Below the pieces are notes generated by a model. It searched no databases. It had not been told where the DNA came from and saw only the letters and a list, made by a program, of their open reading frames with translations. This document shows, in pieces, positions 7,826 to 16,042 of a stretch of 51,137 nucleotides of DNA (the stretch's first letter is position 1; every line of letters starts with the position of its first letter). The position numbers and the translations under genes were made by a program. Source of the DNA: Candidatus Liptonbacteria bacterium (GTDB lineage: Bacteria > Patescibacteriota > Minisyncoccia > UBA6257 > 2-01-FULL-56-20); assembly GCA_016204335.1 (NCBI GenBank), contig JACQKU010000004.1:1-51137 (forward strand). Reading direction: 5' to 3'.

Positions 7826-10378
7826 CTATTCTTCAACCGGAGTAAATTGAAATGCTCCGCCTTGAAACAAAACTCTTACTCTGTCGCCGCGGCTGATTTC
7901 CTTTGAAAGCAATTTCCCCGCGAGCGGAGCGCGAAGATGTTCCTCTATGGCGCGGCGGAGCGGCCGCGCGCCGAACGCGGGCTCGTAGCCGATTCTTGCG
8001 ATTTCCCGCACCGCTGACGGGTCGAATTCAAGCTCAATTCCCTGTTCGCCCAGAAGATTGGCAAAATCATTCAAATTAAGTCCGGCGATTTTTCCGACAT
8101 CCGCCGGTGAAAGGTCTTTGAAAACGACAATTTTCGAAAAACGATTGAGGAGCTCCGGCTTAAACACGTCAACGAGCTTCTTTTTGAGATACTCGGCGAT
8201 ATCGGTCATCTTCTCGCCTTTCGAAAGCGCTTCGTTAATAATGTCCGAATGAGCGTTCGATGTCGCGATAATAATAGTATTTTGAAAATCAACCGTGCGG
8301 CTCAAGTTGTCGGTCAAACGGCCGTCGTCAAATACCTGCAAGAAAAGATTGAGGATGTCCGGAAACGCTTTTTCGAATTCGTCGAGAAGAATCAAACTGT
8401 ATGGCCTATTGAGCACTGCCTCGGTCAGAGCCCCGCTTATCCTGCCGTCCGGGGAGCCGATGAACCGGTAAAAACTTTCTTTGTCCTGATACTCGGTCAT
8501 ATCAAATCGGACCATCATACTCTCCGAGCCGAACTGAAACCGGGCAAGAATTTTCGCGAGTTCGGTTTTGCCGACGCCCGTCGGCCCCACGAAGAGAAAC
8601 GAGGCAATCGGGCCGCCTTTCCGCGCAAGACCGCTTCGATACTCGCGGAGCGCCGTGCTCACCGCCTTTACCGCCTCTTCCTGATTAATGAAGTGTTGAT
8701 GGATGATATCTTCCAAATGGAGCAATGTCTCGGCTTCGCTTCCGCTTGCTTCGTGAATCGGCACGTTCACTTTTTCTTCGGCCGCCGCAATCACTTCATC
8801 CGGCACCAAATGGCGTTTTTGCCTGCGCTCGGCCATAACCAGCGCGTCTTTCAAAAGTTCATCGGCGCTCGATGGCAGACGTTTCCCTGAAAAATATTTT
8901 TTAGCGAGCGCGACAGCGGTTTTTATCGCGGCAAAACCGATTGTGATTCCGGTTTTTTTCTCGAAAAGAATGCTCTCGTAGACAAGAATTTTTTGGGCGT
9001 CAACCTCGCTTATTTCGTCAACCCTGATAATTTCAAATATTCCGACAATATCGCTTCTCGGCTCCATAAATTCTTTGAATTCTCTCGGGTATGTCGCGCC
9101 GACAACGGGAAAAATATTATTTTTTATCACCGGCATCAAAGCGTCGGCGGCAGATAGGTAATGATTGCCCGATGTCTTCACAAGATTATGAATGTCAGGA
9201 ATATACAAAATGATGTTGCCTGCCGTAAAAATTTCTTCGACGATGCGTTTCAGCCGGGCTTGCAACTCTTCCGGCGAAGCGCCGGCGACCAAACTTGCTA
9301 TTTCAAGACCGACAAGCCGTTTGTCGAAAATCGCCGGCGGCACTTCGTCCTTTATGATGCTGCGCGCAAGATGGGCGATGATGGTTTCTTTGCCGATTCC
9401 TTCTTCGCCGACGAGGAGAGCGTTAGGGTCGAGAGGCCGTGAAAGCGTATCGACAAGGCGGCGATACTCTTTCTCGTGCCCGATTAGAAACCCAGCCTCT
9501 CCCCCACGGGCGAGGTCGGTAAAATCGACGCTGAATTTATCGAGCAAAGGCGTGGCTCTGCTTGTCCAGGCGCGGTTCATAATTCTGTGCCTGATGCGGC
9601 GGTTTGATTCAAACGAGAAGCCGCCGAGCGCCGGCGGAAGGCGAAACCTGAATGATTTCCCGAAAGAACTTAAAATAAGCGCCAGTTCGAGGTCGCCCGC
9701 GTCAATCGAAAACACGTTAAAAAGCCGGTTAACAAATTCATCGTTCGCCGAAAAAAGTCCCGGGAAAAAATCCGCCGGCTTGATAAATTTTCGGTTATTT
9801 GCGATGCTCCGCTCGGCTACCCGCGACACAAACGCTTCCGCTTTTTGAAGAAGAAGAATTTTTTTATCGACAGAAGTTTTGTTATCCCGGCTGGTTTCAA
9901 GAAAATCCTCTGTCTTCTGTTTGAATTCCTCGGGCTTGATGTCGAGTCGGCGCAAACTATCCTGAATTTCGCGTAAATCAAGCAACTCACGGATTATTTC
10001 GAGAAAAAAATTCCTTTTGGTAATACTGCTTTTATCAAACGCTTTTTCAAGAACCGAGTAGGCGCCCGGCGAAATATATTCCGAAAGATTTACGCGCCCA
10101 TCATGAGGCATTTCAGAAAACGGTCTGTCTCCCTCCCGCCAGTGAATCGCCCTGTCTCCGAGAAAAAGAAAGAGTAAAATACCGAGAGCGCGCAGCCACT
10201 CGATATCCGAAAGAATAAACGTGAACGCGCCCGCAATAACGACCAGGTAGCCGATGTAGCCCGATATTCTTACGAACAAACGCCCGGCGATGGTCATTTT
10301 GAACCGCGGCTCGTCAAAATAGAATCGATTGCCCGAAGGCACTATCAAAGATTCGTTTTTATTTTGCTCTAATGACAT
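7826..10378 (-). CDS. Clp-family (ClpB/ClpC-like) double-AAA+ ATPase with N-terminal TM region; start uncertain
   Basis: D2 Walker A FVGPTGVGKTELAK, Walker B LILLDEFEKA, GARPLRRAIEEHLRAPLA; TM segments near the N-terminus. Confidence 0.85.
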   Translation of the reverse strand: MSLEQNKNESLIVPSGNRFYFDEPRFKMTIAGRLFVRISGYIGYLVVIAGAFTFILSDIEWLRALGILLFLFLGDRAIHWREGDRPFSEMPHDGRVNLSEYISPGAYSVLEKAFDKSSITKRNFFLEIIRELLDLREIQDSLRRLDIKPEEFKQKTEDFLETSRDNKTSVDKKILLLQKAEAFVSRVAERSIANNRKFIKPADFFPGLFSANDEFVNRLFNVFSIDAGDLELALILSSFGKSFRFRLPPALGGFSFESNRRIRHRIMNRAWTSRATPLLDKFSVDFTDLARGGEAGFLIGHEKEYRRLVDTLSRPLDPNALLVGEEGIGKETIIAHLARSIIKDEVPPAIFDKRLVGLEIASLVAGASPEELQARLKRIVEEIFTAGNIILYIPDIHNLVKTSGNHYLSAADALMPVIKNNIFPVVGATYPREFKEFMEPRSDIVGIFEIIRVDEISEVDAQKILVYESILFEKKTGITIGFAAIKTAVALAKKYFSGKRLPSSADELLKDALVMAERRQKRHLVPDEVIAAAEEKVNVPIHEASGSEAETLLHLEDIIHQHFINQEEAVKAVSTALREYRSGLARKGGPIASFLFVGPTGVGKTELAKILARFQFGSESMMVRFDMTEYQDKESFYRFIGSPDGRISGALTEAVLNRPYSLILLDEFEKAFPDILNLFLQVFDDGRLTDNLSRTVDFQNTIIIATSNAHSDIINEALSKGEKMTDIAEYLKKKLVDVFKPELLNRFSKIVVFKDLSPADVGKIAGLNLNDFANLLGEQGIELEFDPSAVREIARIGYEPAFGARPLRRAIEEHLRAPLAGKLLSKEISRGDRVRVLFQGGAFQFTPVEE

Positions 10379-10706
10379 ACAAAATAAGGATGGCTGGGAC
10401 CAAAAGCCACAAAAAATAGACAACAAGAAAAATAGCCGAGAAAAAAAGGTACACCGCGGAGCCGATGAGAATTCTTGCGCTCCGGAAGAACACGCCGAGA
10501 ACCCTGCCCATAATCGTGTAGTCGCCGTACAACGGCCGGAAAAAATAACGGACTGTTATTTTGACGGCGAAGTACCGGTCGAGCCGCTCCAAAAAAGAAA
10601 TAAAATGATGGAAAAAAACCCTGGAGCCGTCAACGTACCAATGATGGAAAAAATCAAACAGCCGGTAGAAAAACCGATTCGCGAGGTAAATCAGGGAAAA
10701 GTTCAT
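10359..10706 (-). CDS. Hypothetical membrane protein
   Basis: Hydrophobic ORF overlapping the Clp-like gene start, same strand. Confidence 0.5.
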   Translation of the reverse strand: MNFSLIYLANRFFYRLFDFFHHWYVDGSRVFFHHFISFLERLDRYFAVKITVRYFFRPLYGDYTIMGRVLGVFFRSARILIGSAVYLFFSAIFLVVYFLWLLVPAILILYVIRAK

Positions 10707-10728
10707 ATAACCCCATTATATCTTAAAA

Positions 10729-11388
10729 TTAAAACAACTTCTTCTGTGTGGGCGCTTCTGCTTTGGCAACACGCGTACCGCCCGCGTCGCTGGCGGGAAG
10801 TTCTCGCAAAAGCGATTCGGCCCCGCGGACGATTTCCGGCAGTTCTTTGAAACTTTTTTTCAGCGCTTCGAGCATCGTGGTCGAGCGGAGCGCGGCCGCG
10901 GGATGGAAAAACGGCACAACGAGAAAATCTTTGAAACGGAATATTTTCCCCTGGTCGCGGCTGATTTTCGCTTCGGGCAGAAAATGGTTCATTGAAAACC
11001 TGCCGAGCGTCGCCGCGACTTTCGGTTTCATTATCGCGATTTGCCTTTCAAGATACGGCTGGTACGCGCCGATTTCATCGGGGAGCGGGTCGCGGTTTTC
11101 CGGCGGCCTGCGTTTCACGATATTCGTGATATAGATATCCTCTCTTTTCCAGCCGATTTCATTGATAAGTTTATCGAGGAGTTTTCCCGACAAACCCACA
11201 AACGGCCGTTTCAGCCGGTCTTCGTGAAATCCAGGCGCTTCACCGATGAAAATGACGGCGCTTTCGGGATTCCCTTCGCCGAATACAAGGTTAGAGTCGC
11301 GGAGCGGCAGGGAAACGTCCGCGGCCATTTCTTGTTCGAGCTCCTCGAGTTGTTTCTGCTTTGACGGTCGGTCGACGGAGGATTCCAT
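10729..11388 (-). CDS. Uracil-DNA glycosylase, family 4-like, lacking all cysteines
   Basis: GEAPGFHEDRLKRPFVGLSGKLLDKL, YITNIVKRRPPENRDP, FFHPAAALR. Confidence 0.88.
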   Translation of the reverse strand: MESSVDRPSKQKQLEELEQEMAADVSLPLRDSNLVFGEGNPESAVIFIGEAPGFHEDRLKRPFVGLSGKLLDKLINEIGWKREDIYITNIVKRRPPENRDPLPDEIGAYQPYLERQIAIMKPKVAATLGRFSMNHFLPEAKISRDQGKIFRFKDFLVVPFFHPAAALRSTTMLEALKKSFKELPEIVRGAESLLRELPASDAGGTRVAKAEAPTQKKLF

Positions 11389-11447
11389 TCCTCAATTATA
11401 CTAAACTTAGACAATAATGTCGGCACTCTTTTGTGGCCATTGTTGCT

Positions 11448-11456
11448 TGTGGATAA
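11448..11456 (-). promoter_or_regulatory. Perfect DnaA-box match (TTATCCACA)
   Basis: tgtggataa, just upstream of the lexA-MTase promoter; could be chance. Confidence 0.35.
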
Positions 11457-11463
11457 CTCGATT

Positions 11464-11492
11464 TTGATTTTCTACTTTTGTTCTATTATAAT
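11464..11492 (+). promoter_or_regulatory. Sigma70-type promoter for the lexA-methyltransferase gene
   Basis: TTGATT-N17-TATAAT, 36 bp upstream of the ATG. Confidence 0.65.
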
Positions 11493-11527
11493 CAGTGCAT
11501 AAGAAATAAGCCGATTCTAAATCTATA

Positions 11528-12940
11528 ATGCTCACAAAACGCCAAAAAGAAGTTCTCAATTTCGTCGAAAGCTACTCGCAAAAGAAAGGATACGCTCCCT
11601 CGTTTGAGGAGATAAGAAAACGTCTCAAACTCGCCTCTGTTTCAACTGTTCATTTTCATATTTCGAAACTCAAAGAAGGCGGCTATTTGGGAAAAATAGA
11701 AAATAGAGCCCGCGCCATCAGCATTACTTCCAAAGAACCGATGGTAAAGATTCCCCTTTTGGGAACAATAGCCGCAGGACAGCCGATTGAAGCAATCCAA
11801 CAAAAAGAAATGATCGCCATTCCGAAAAGTAAAATCCCAGCTTCATCGGAAGTTTATGCTCTTCGCGTGGTCGGCAGCAGTATGATTGATGAAAATATCA
11901 ACGACGGCGATATTGTTCTAGTAAGGCAACAAGAAACTGCGGAGAATGGGCAAAAAGTCGTTGCTTTGATTGATAATCACGAAGCAACGCTCAAAAAATA
12001 TTATCGCGAGCGTGGATATGTTCGCCTGCAACCGGCAAACAAAAGTATGGAACCTATTATTTTGCGAAATGGTCGGGATTTTTCGATTCAAGGGATAGTG
12101 CTGGATGTTATTCGGGAAGAAGGAGCTTCAACAATTCAACTCCCTGAATACAAAGAAATAGAACAGCATAGAGAATTGCCGCTAAACGAAATTATTTGCG
12201 GTGATGCGATAGATGTAATGAAAACATTCCCACCAAATTCTATAGATCTTGTGGTAACTTCGCCGCCTTATGATGAATTAAGAAATTATAAAGGCTACAA
12301 CTTTGACTTCGAGGGTATTGCTAAGGGTTTATTTAGGGTGATCAAAAAGGGAGGTGTCTTGGTTTGGGTCGTTGGAGATAAAATTAAGAAAGGGAATAAA
12401 AGCCTCACAAGTTTCAAACAAACACTATTTTTTCAGGAAATTGGATTCAACGTTCATGACGTTATGATTTATAAGAAAAAAAATACACCTTTTATGAGGA
12501 CAAATAGTTATACAAACTGTTTTGAATTCATGTTTGTTTTCAGTAAAGGTTCGCCAAAAACATTTAACCCATTAAAAACTAAAACCGCAAGACAAGGGCA
12601 AGAAATGTTACCTTTCAACAAAGGACCAGATGGCATAAATAAAAAAAATTTAGGTGAACTTAAGCCCGAAAAAACAATGACAAATATTTGGGAATATGCC
12701 GTAGGTCTTTATGGAACAACAAGTGACAAGATTGCTTTTGAGCATCCTGCAGTTTTCCCGGAAAAATTAGCCGAAGACCATATTCTCTCGTGGACCAATC
12801 AAGGCGATGTTGTTTTTGACCCGATGTGTGGCTCTGGGACTACTTGCAAAATGGCACTGATGAACCATCGTTCTTATATTGGTTGTGATATATCTAAAGA
12901 GTACGTTGAACTAACCAAAAAGAGATTAAAAAATATTTAA
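11528..12940 (+). CDS. LexA repressor - beta-class DNA methyltransferase fusion
   Basis: LexA wHTH; Ala83-Gly84 cleavage site (TIAAGQP); Ser118 and Lys156; then CGDAIDVMKTFPPNSIDLVVTSPPYDE and FDPMCGSGTT. Confidence 0.93.
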   Translation: MLTKRQKEVLNFVESYSQKKGYAPSFEEIRKRLKLASVSTVHFHISKLKEGGYLGKIENRARAISITSKEPMVKIPLLGTIAAGQPIEAIQQKEMIAIPKSKIPASSEVYALRVVGSSMIDENINDGDIVLVRQQETAENGQKVVALIDNHEATLKKYYRERGYVRLQPANKSMEPIILRNGRDFSIQGIVLDVIREEGASTIQLPEYKEIEQHRELPLNEIICGDAIDVMKTFPPNSIDLVVTSPPYDELRNYKGYNFDFEGIAKGLFRVIKKGGVLVWVVGDKIKKGNKSLTSFKQTLFFQEIGFNVHDVMIYKKKNTPFMRTNSYTNCFEFMFVFSKGSPKTFNPLKTKTARQGQEMLPFNKGPDGINKKNLGELKPEKTMTNIWEYAVGLYGTTSDKIAFEHPAVFPEKLAEDHILSWTNQGDVVFDPMCGSGTTCKMALMNHRSYIGCDISKEYVELTKKRLKNI

Positions 12941-12948
12941 TCGTTCTG

Positions 12949-13521
12949 TTAAATAAATTTAATAGCTCTTTTTAGAATCTTTTTATCATCCTTAAATCTA
13001 CCTATTCCGGTATTACAACTATCACATACCCAACCCCTTACTTTTCCCGAATGATGATTGTGTTCAAGGACTACTTTACTAGTAATACCAGCAATAGTCC
13101 TTTTTGAACAAATAGGACACTCGAATGGTTCGTTCACTGGCTTGCTCTTCAACCATTTTTTCTTTTCTGCGCTACTTATATTAACTCCCTCAAGCTGTTT
13201 TCTACACTTTTGACATGATGGCCTTCGAACCGACCTATTATTTTTTGCGTTCTGATTTTTTGCAAACTCAACAGTACTTCTGAGTTTATGACAAATGTTA
13301 CAAATCTTTTTGGAGAAACCATCTCCAGTCTTTTTGACATCAAAAATTTTGAAATCATTTTTCTTTAAAGTAGCTTTTCGCCAAATTCTTATAAAAAAGA
13401 TAGAAGCACTTTCTTTTGATTCAGATTCAACAATGCCAACATCGTCTTTTTCAATCAAGATTTTGCCTGAAAGTTTTATATTCTTCTTAGCAAAGACGAA
13501 TTTATTAGTATACTGGTTCAT
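12949..13521 (-). CDS. HNH/beta-beta-alpha-Me nuclease, endonuclease VII / Hpy99I-like
   Basis: CNICH...CQKC and CPIC...LEHNHHSGKVRGWVCDSCNTGIGRFKDD. Confidence 0.85.
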   Translation of the reverse strand: MNQYTNKFVFAKKNIKLSGKILIEKDDVGIVESESKESASIFFIRIWRKATLKKNDFKIFDVKKTGDGFSKKICNICHKLRSTVEFAKNQNAKNNRSVRRPSCQKCRKQLEGVNISSAEKKKWLKSKPVNEPFECPICSKRTIAGITSKVVLEHNHHSGKVRGWVCDSCNTGIGRFKDDKKILKRAIKFI

Positions 13522-13720
13522 AGTTATTTCAAGAAAAAGTTGGTTTTGGTGTCTTCTGCGGAAGTCCCTATGTTCGCTAAAAGTTATGAGCGGACAGACT
13601 CAGTTCCCTTAGAATCCAGACTATTTCCAGTATTCTGCATCAACTAAGAAAAGTCAACGCGCCCCGCCATTGGCGGGACATAAGATTTTGTAACGCGCTT
13701 TGCACTAACAAAATCTAATG

Positions 13721-13792
13721 TGCCCTCGGGCCGATTCGAACGGCCATCGCCTCCTTCGGAGGGAGATATTCTATCCATTGAACTACGAGGGC
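13721..13792 (-). tRNA. tRNA-Arg (anticodon CCG)
   Basis: GCCCTCGTAGTTCAATGGATAGAATATCTCCCTCCGAAGGAGGCGATGGCCGTTCGAATCGGCCCGAGGGCA folds as a cloverleaf; CCA not encoded. Confidence 0.92.
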
Positions 13793-13803
13793 GTGGAACA
13801 ACC

Positions 13804-14907
13804 CTATCGTACTACAAAGTAATAAAATTCGTAAACGGCGGCGAGGAGGAAGACGGCTACGAGAATATTCAATAAAAATTTTTTGACCGGGCTCGGTCCA
13901 AGAATTTTCTTGCTGACTAAAGCGATAAACACGTACTGCAACGCGAGAAATATGCCTCCCGCCAAGCCGATCGCGCCCAAAAAACTGAAAAATCCGGAGA
14001 AAACGAGTATGAGCGGGAGGAAAAGCACGACGCCGAAACTCCAAGATGCCGGCACGCGCAAGTCGCTTTCAAGTGAATTTTTCAGCTCCCGCGCGATTGG
14101 CACGTAAGAAGTCCAAATCGCAAAAAGTCCGAGCCAGCCGAGCAACTGAAGTTTCCACGCGGGCCAATCGCCCAATCCGGAAATCGTATCAGGCGCCATT
14201 GCGTTCGTCGAACCGAAAATTCCGAGAATAAAAAGAATATACGCGAATGCCGAGATAAACGTTCCGAGAGCGAGCGCGGAAAAAGGCTTCCACAAACCGC
14301 CCTTGTTGCGCAATTCGAACATCGGCTCAATCGCGGTCCATCCGGTCAGCGAGAAAAGAATCGCGCCGAACGGCAGGAAAAGATTTTCCAAATGAACCGT
14401 TGCGAGTCCGGAGACCCTCCTCAAATCGCTTGTAAAAAACACTAAAAAGACGATTCCGGCCATCAGAATCGCGCCAAGCGACTCCGCTATCGCGAACCGC
14501 CGGATTCTCAAAAAAAGAGGCAAAGACGCGAGCGCCCAGAAACCGAAAATACCGGAAGCGCCTGCCGCTGAAAGTATAGGCTTCAAGAACTGTCCCGCAA
14601 GAATAAGGTAAATCACAAGCACAAGCGTCAGACCGCCCAAAATAGAAAGAATCGCGGGATAGAACGCCAACGCGCCGAGATGCGCTTTAACGAGACCGAG
14701 CAAACGCTGTTTCTCATTAACCCGTTCGAGCGCGAGCCAGTAAAGATAATGCGCGAATGTGACCATCCCGCCCAGCGCGAGCAAATAAAAAATGCCGGCG
14801 AGCCAGCCGGATTTCCCGAAAAGATACGGAAGCGAAAACATCCCCGCACCGATTGTCGTGGCAACGAGAATCCCGGTCGCGCCCAAAAATGATTTCCAGT
14901 CCCTCAT
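13804..14907 (-). CDS. Amino acid permease (aromatic/HAAAP-type)
   Basis: TIGAGMFSLPYLFGKSGW N-terminus; about 11 TM segments. Confidence 0.75.
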   Translation of the reverse strand: MRDWKSFLGATGILVATTIGAGMFSLPYLFGKSGWLAGIFYLLALGGMVTFAHYLYWLALERVNEKQRLLGLVKAHLGALAFYPAILSILGGLTLVLVIYLILAGQFLKPILSAAGASGIFGFWALASLPLFLRIRRFAIAESLGAILMAGIVFLVFFTSDLRRVSGLATVHLENLFLPFGAILFSLTGWTAIEPMFELRNKGGLWKPFSALALGTFISAFAYILFILGIFGSTNAMAPDTISGLGDWPAWKLQLLGWLGLFAIWTSYVPIARELKNSLESDLRVPASWSFGVVLFLPLILVFSGFFSFLGAIGLAGGIFLALQYVFIALVSKKILGPSPVKKFLLNILVAVFLLAAVYEFYYFVVR

Positions 14908-14916
14908 TGCGAAATG

Positions 14917-15243
14917 CTACTTCGCCGCGAAAACCTCGTCCCCTTCGCGAACTTTTTTCCCTACCTTGATGCCGACTTGTTTGCCTTTCGGCGCGGTTTC
15001 AACCGGCTTGTGGTCGAACTGCATCGATTGTATCGCCTCCTCGAAATCAGTGGTGGCTCCTTTGAAACGAACCTTGGTTCCCTTTTTTACGGGCTTGTTG
15101 AACTTCACGATTGCAACAGAAAGGTCGCCGTAAAAATGCGTGACTGCGCCGATGGGTTTTTCCGCTTTTTTCGGCTTTGTTTTTTGAACGGGTTTCGCTT
15201 TCGCCCGCTTTTTCGGTTTCGGCTTCTGAACTTTCTTCTTCAT
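14917..15243 (-). CDS. Small translation elongation factor-like (EF-Tu domain II-like) protein
   Basis: Lys/Pro-rich N-terminus then IGAVTHFYGDLSVAIVKF...KGTKVRFKG...VGIKVGKKVREGDEVF beta-barrel pattern. Confidence 0.6.
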   Translation of the reverse strand: MKKKVQKPKPKKRAKAKPVQKTKPKKAEKPIGAVTHFYGDLSVAIVKFNKPVKKGTKVRFKGATTDFEEAIQSMQFDHKPVETAPKGKQVGIKVGKKVREGDEVFAAK

Positions 15244-16013
15244 TTTGTTTTTGGGTCGTAATGCGCTTTGTCGTAAAACTCCTCTCGAATCGGAGCTTTT
15301 TTGATAATCCGAAGCGCTTCCTCCGCGGAATCGACCATGGTATAAATCCGCGTATCCGCCTGGTCAACGGCCTTATACTTTCTGCAGACCTCCGCGTCAA
15401 TCCATTCCGTCAATGGCTTCCAATATTCACTGCCAAAAAGGATGACGGGGATGCTTGAAATTTCCTTGGTCTGTATCAGCGTAATGATTTCGAAAAATTC
15501 GTCGAGCGTTCCGAATCCGCCGGGAAAATAAACATACGCCTCCGCCGCGTAGGTAAGCATCACTTTCCGCGTGAAAAAATAATGGAACGCGCGCGACCGT
15601 TTGACGTACGGATTGATGCGCTGCTCTTCCGGCAGTTCGATGTTAATCCCCACCGAATCGCCTTTTCCCTCGAACACGCCCCGATTCGCAGCTTCCATTA
15701 CGCCCGGACCGCCTCCGGTGACCACGGCAATGCCTTCGCCCGCCAAAAGCCTTCCGAGCTTCCGCGCTTCTTTGTACCACTTATTGCTTTCGGGCGAGCG
15801 CGTGGAACCGAAAATCGTCACGCACTTGGGAAAGTCGGCGATGAACTCGAATCCTTCCACAAACTCTCCCATAATGCGGAACACGCGCCACGGCATCGAG
15901 GAACGGAAATCGCGATAGTCCTTATGCGGGGGAAGCTTTGCAGCCGGAAGATTCCAAGAACCCTTGTTTTCGGGGAACGTTTCGGAAAATTTTCCGGAGC
16001 TGTTTTTTTTCAT
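15240..16013 (-). CDS. LOG-family (TIGR00730, lysine decarboxylase-like) protein
   Basis: VVTGGGPGVMEAANRG and PGGFGTLDEFFE motifs. Confidence 0.9.
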   Translation of the reverse strand: MKKNSSGKFSETFPENKGSWNLPAAKLPPHKDYRDFRSSMPWRVFRIMGEFVEGFEFIADFPKCVTIFGSTRSPESNKWYKEARKLGRLLAGEGIAVVTGGGPGVMEAANRGVFEGKGDSVGINIELPEEQRINPYVKRSRAFHYFFTRKVMLTYAAEAYVYFPGGFGTLDEFFEIITLIQTKEISSIPVILFGSEYWKPLTEWIDAEVCRKYKAVDQADTRIYTMVDSAEEALRIIKKAPIREEFYDKAHYDPKTK

Positions 16014-16042
16014 GAACTGAATGCTTTCATATCCTGCTTTGA

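Noticed and set aside
11410-11421. gacaataatgtc as LexA operator
   Set aside because: Only 4-bp arms and about 45 bp upstream of the -35 element; too weak to call
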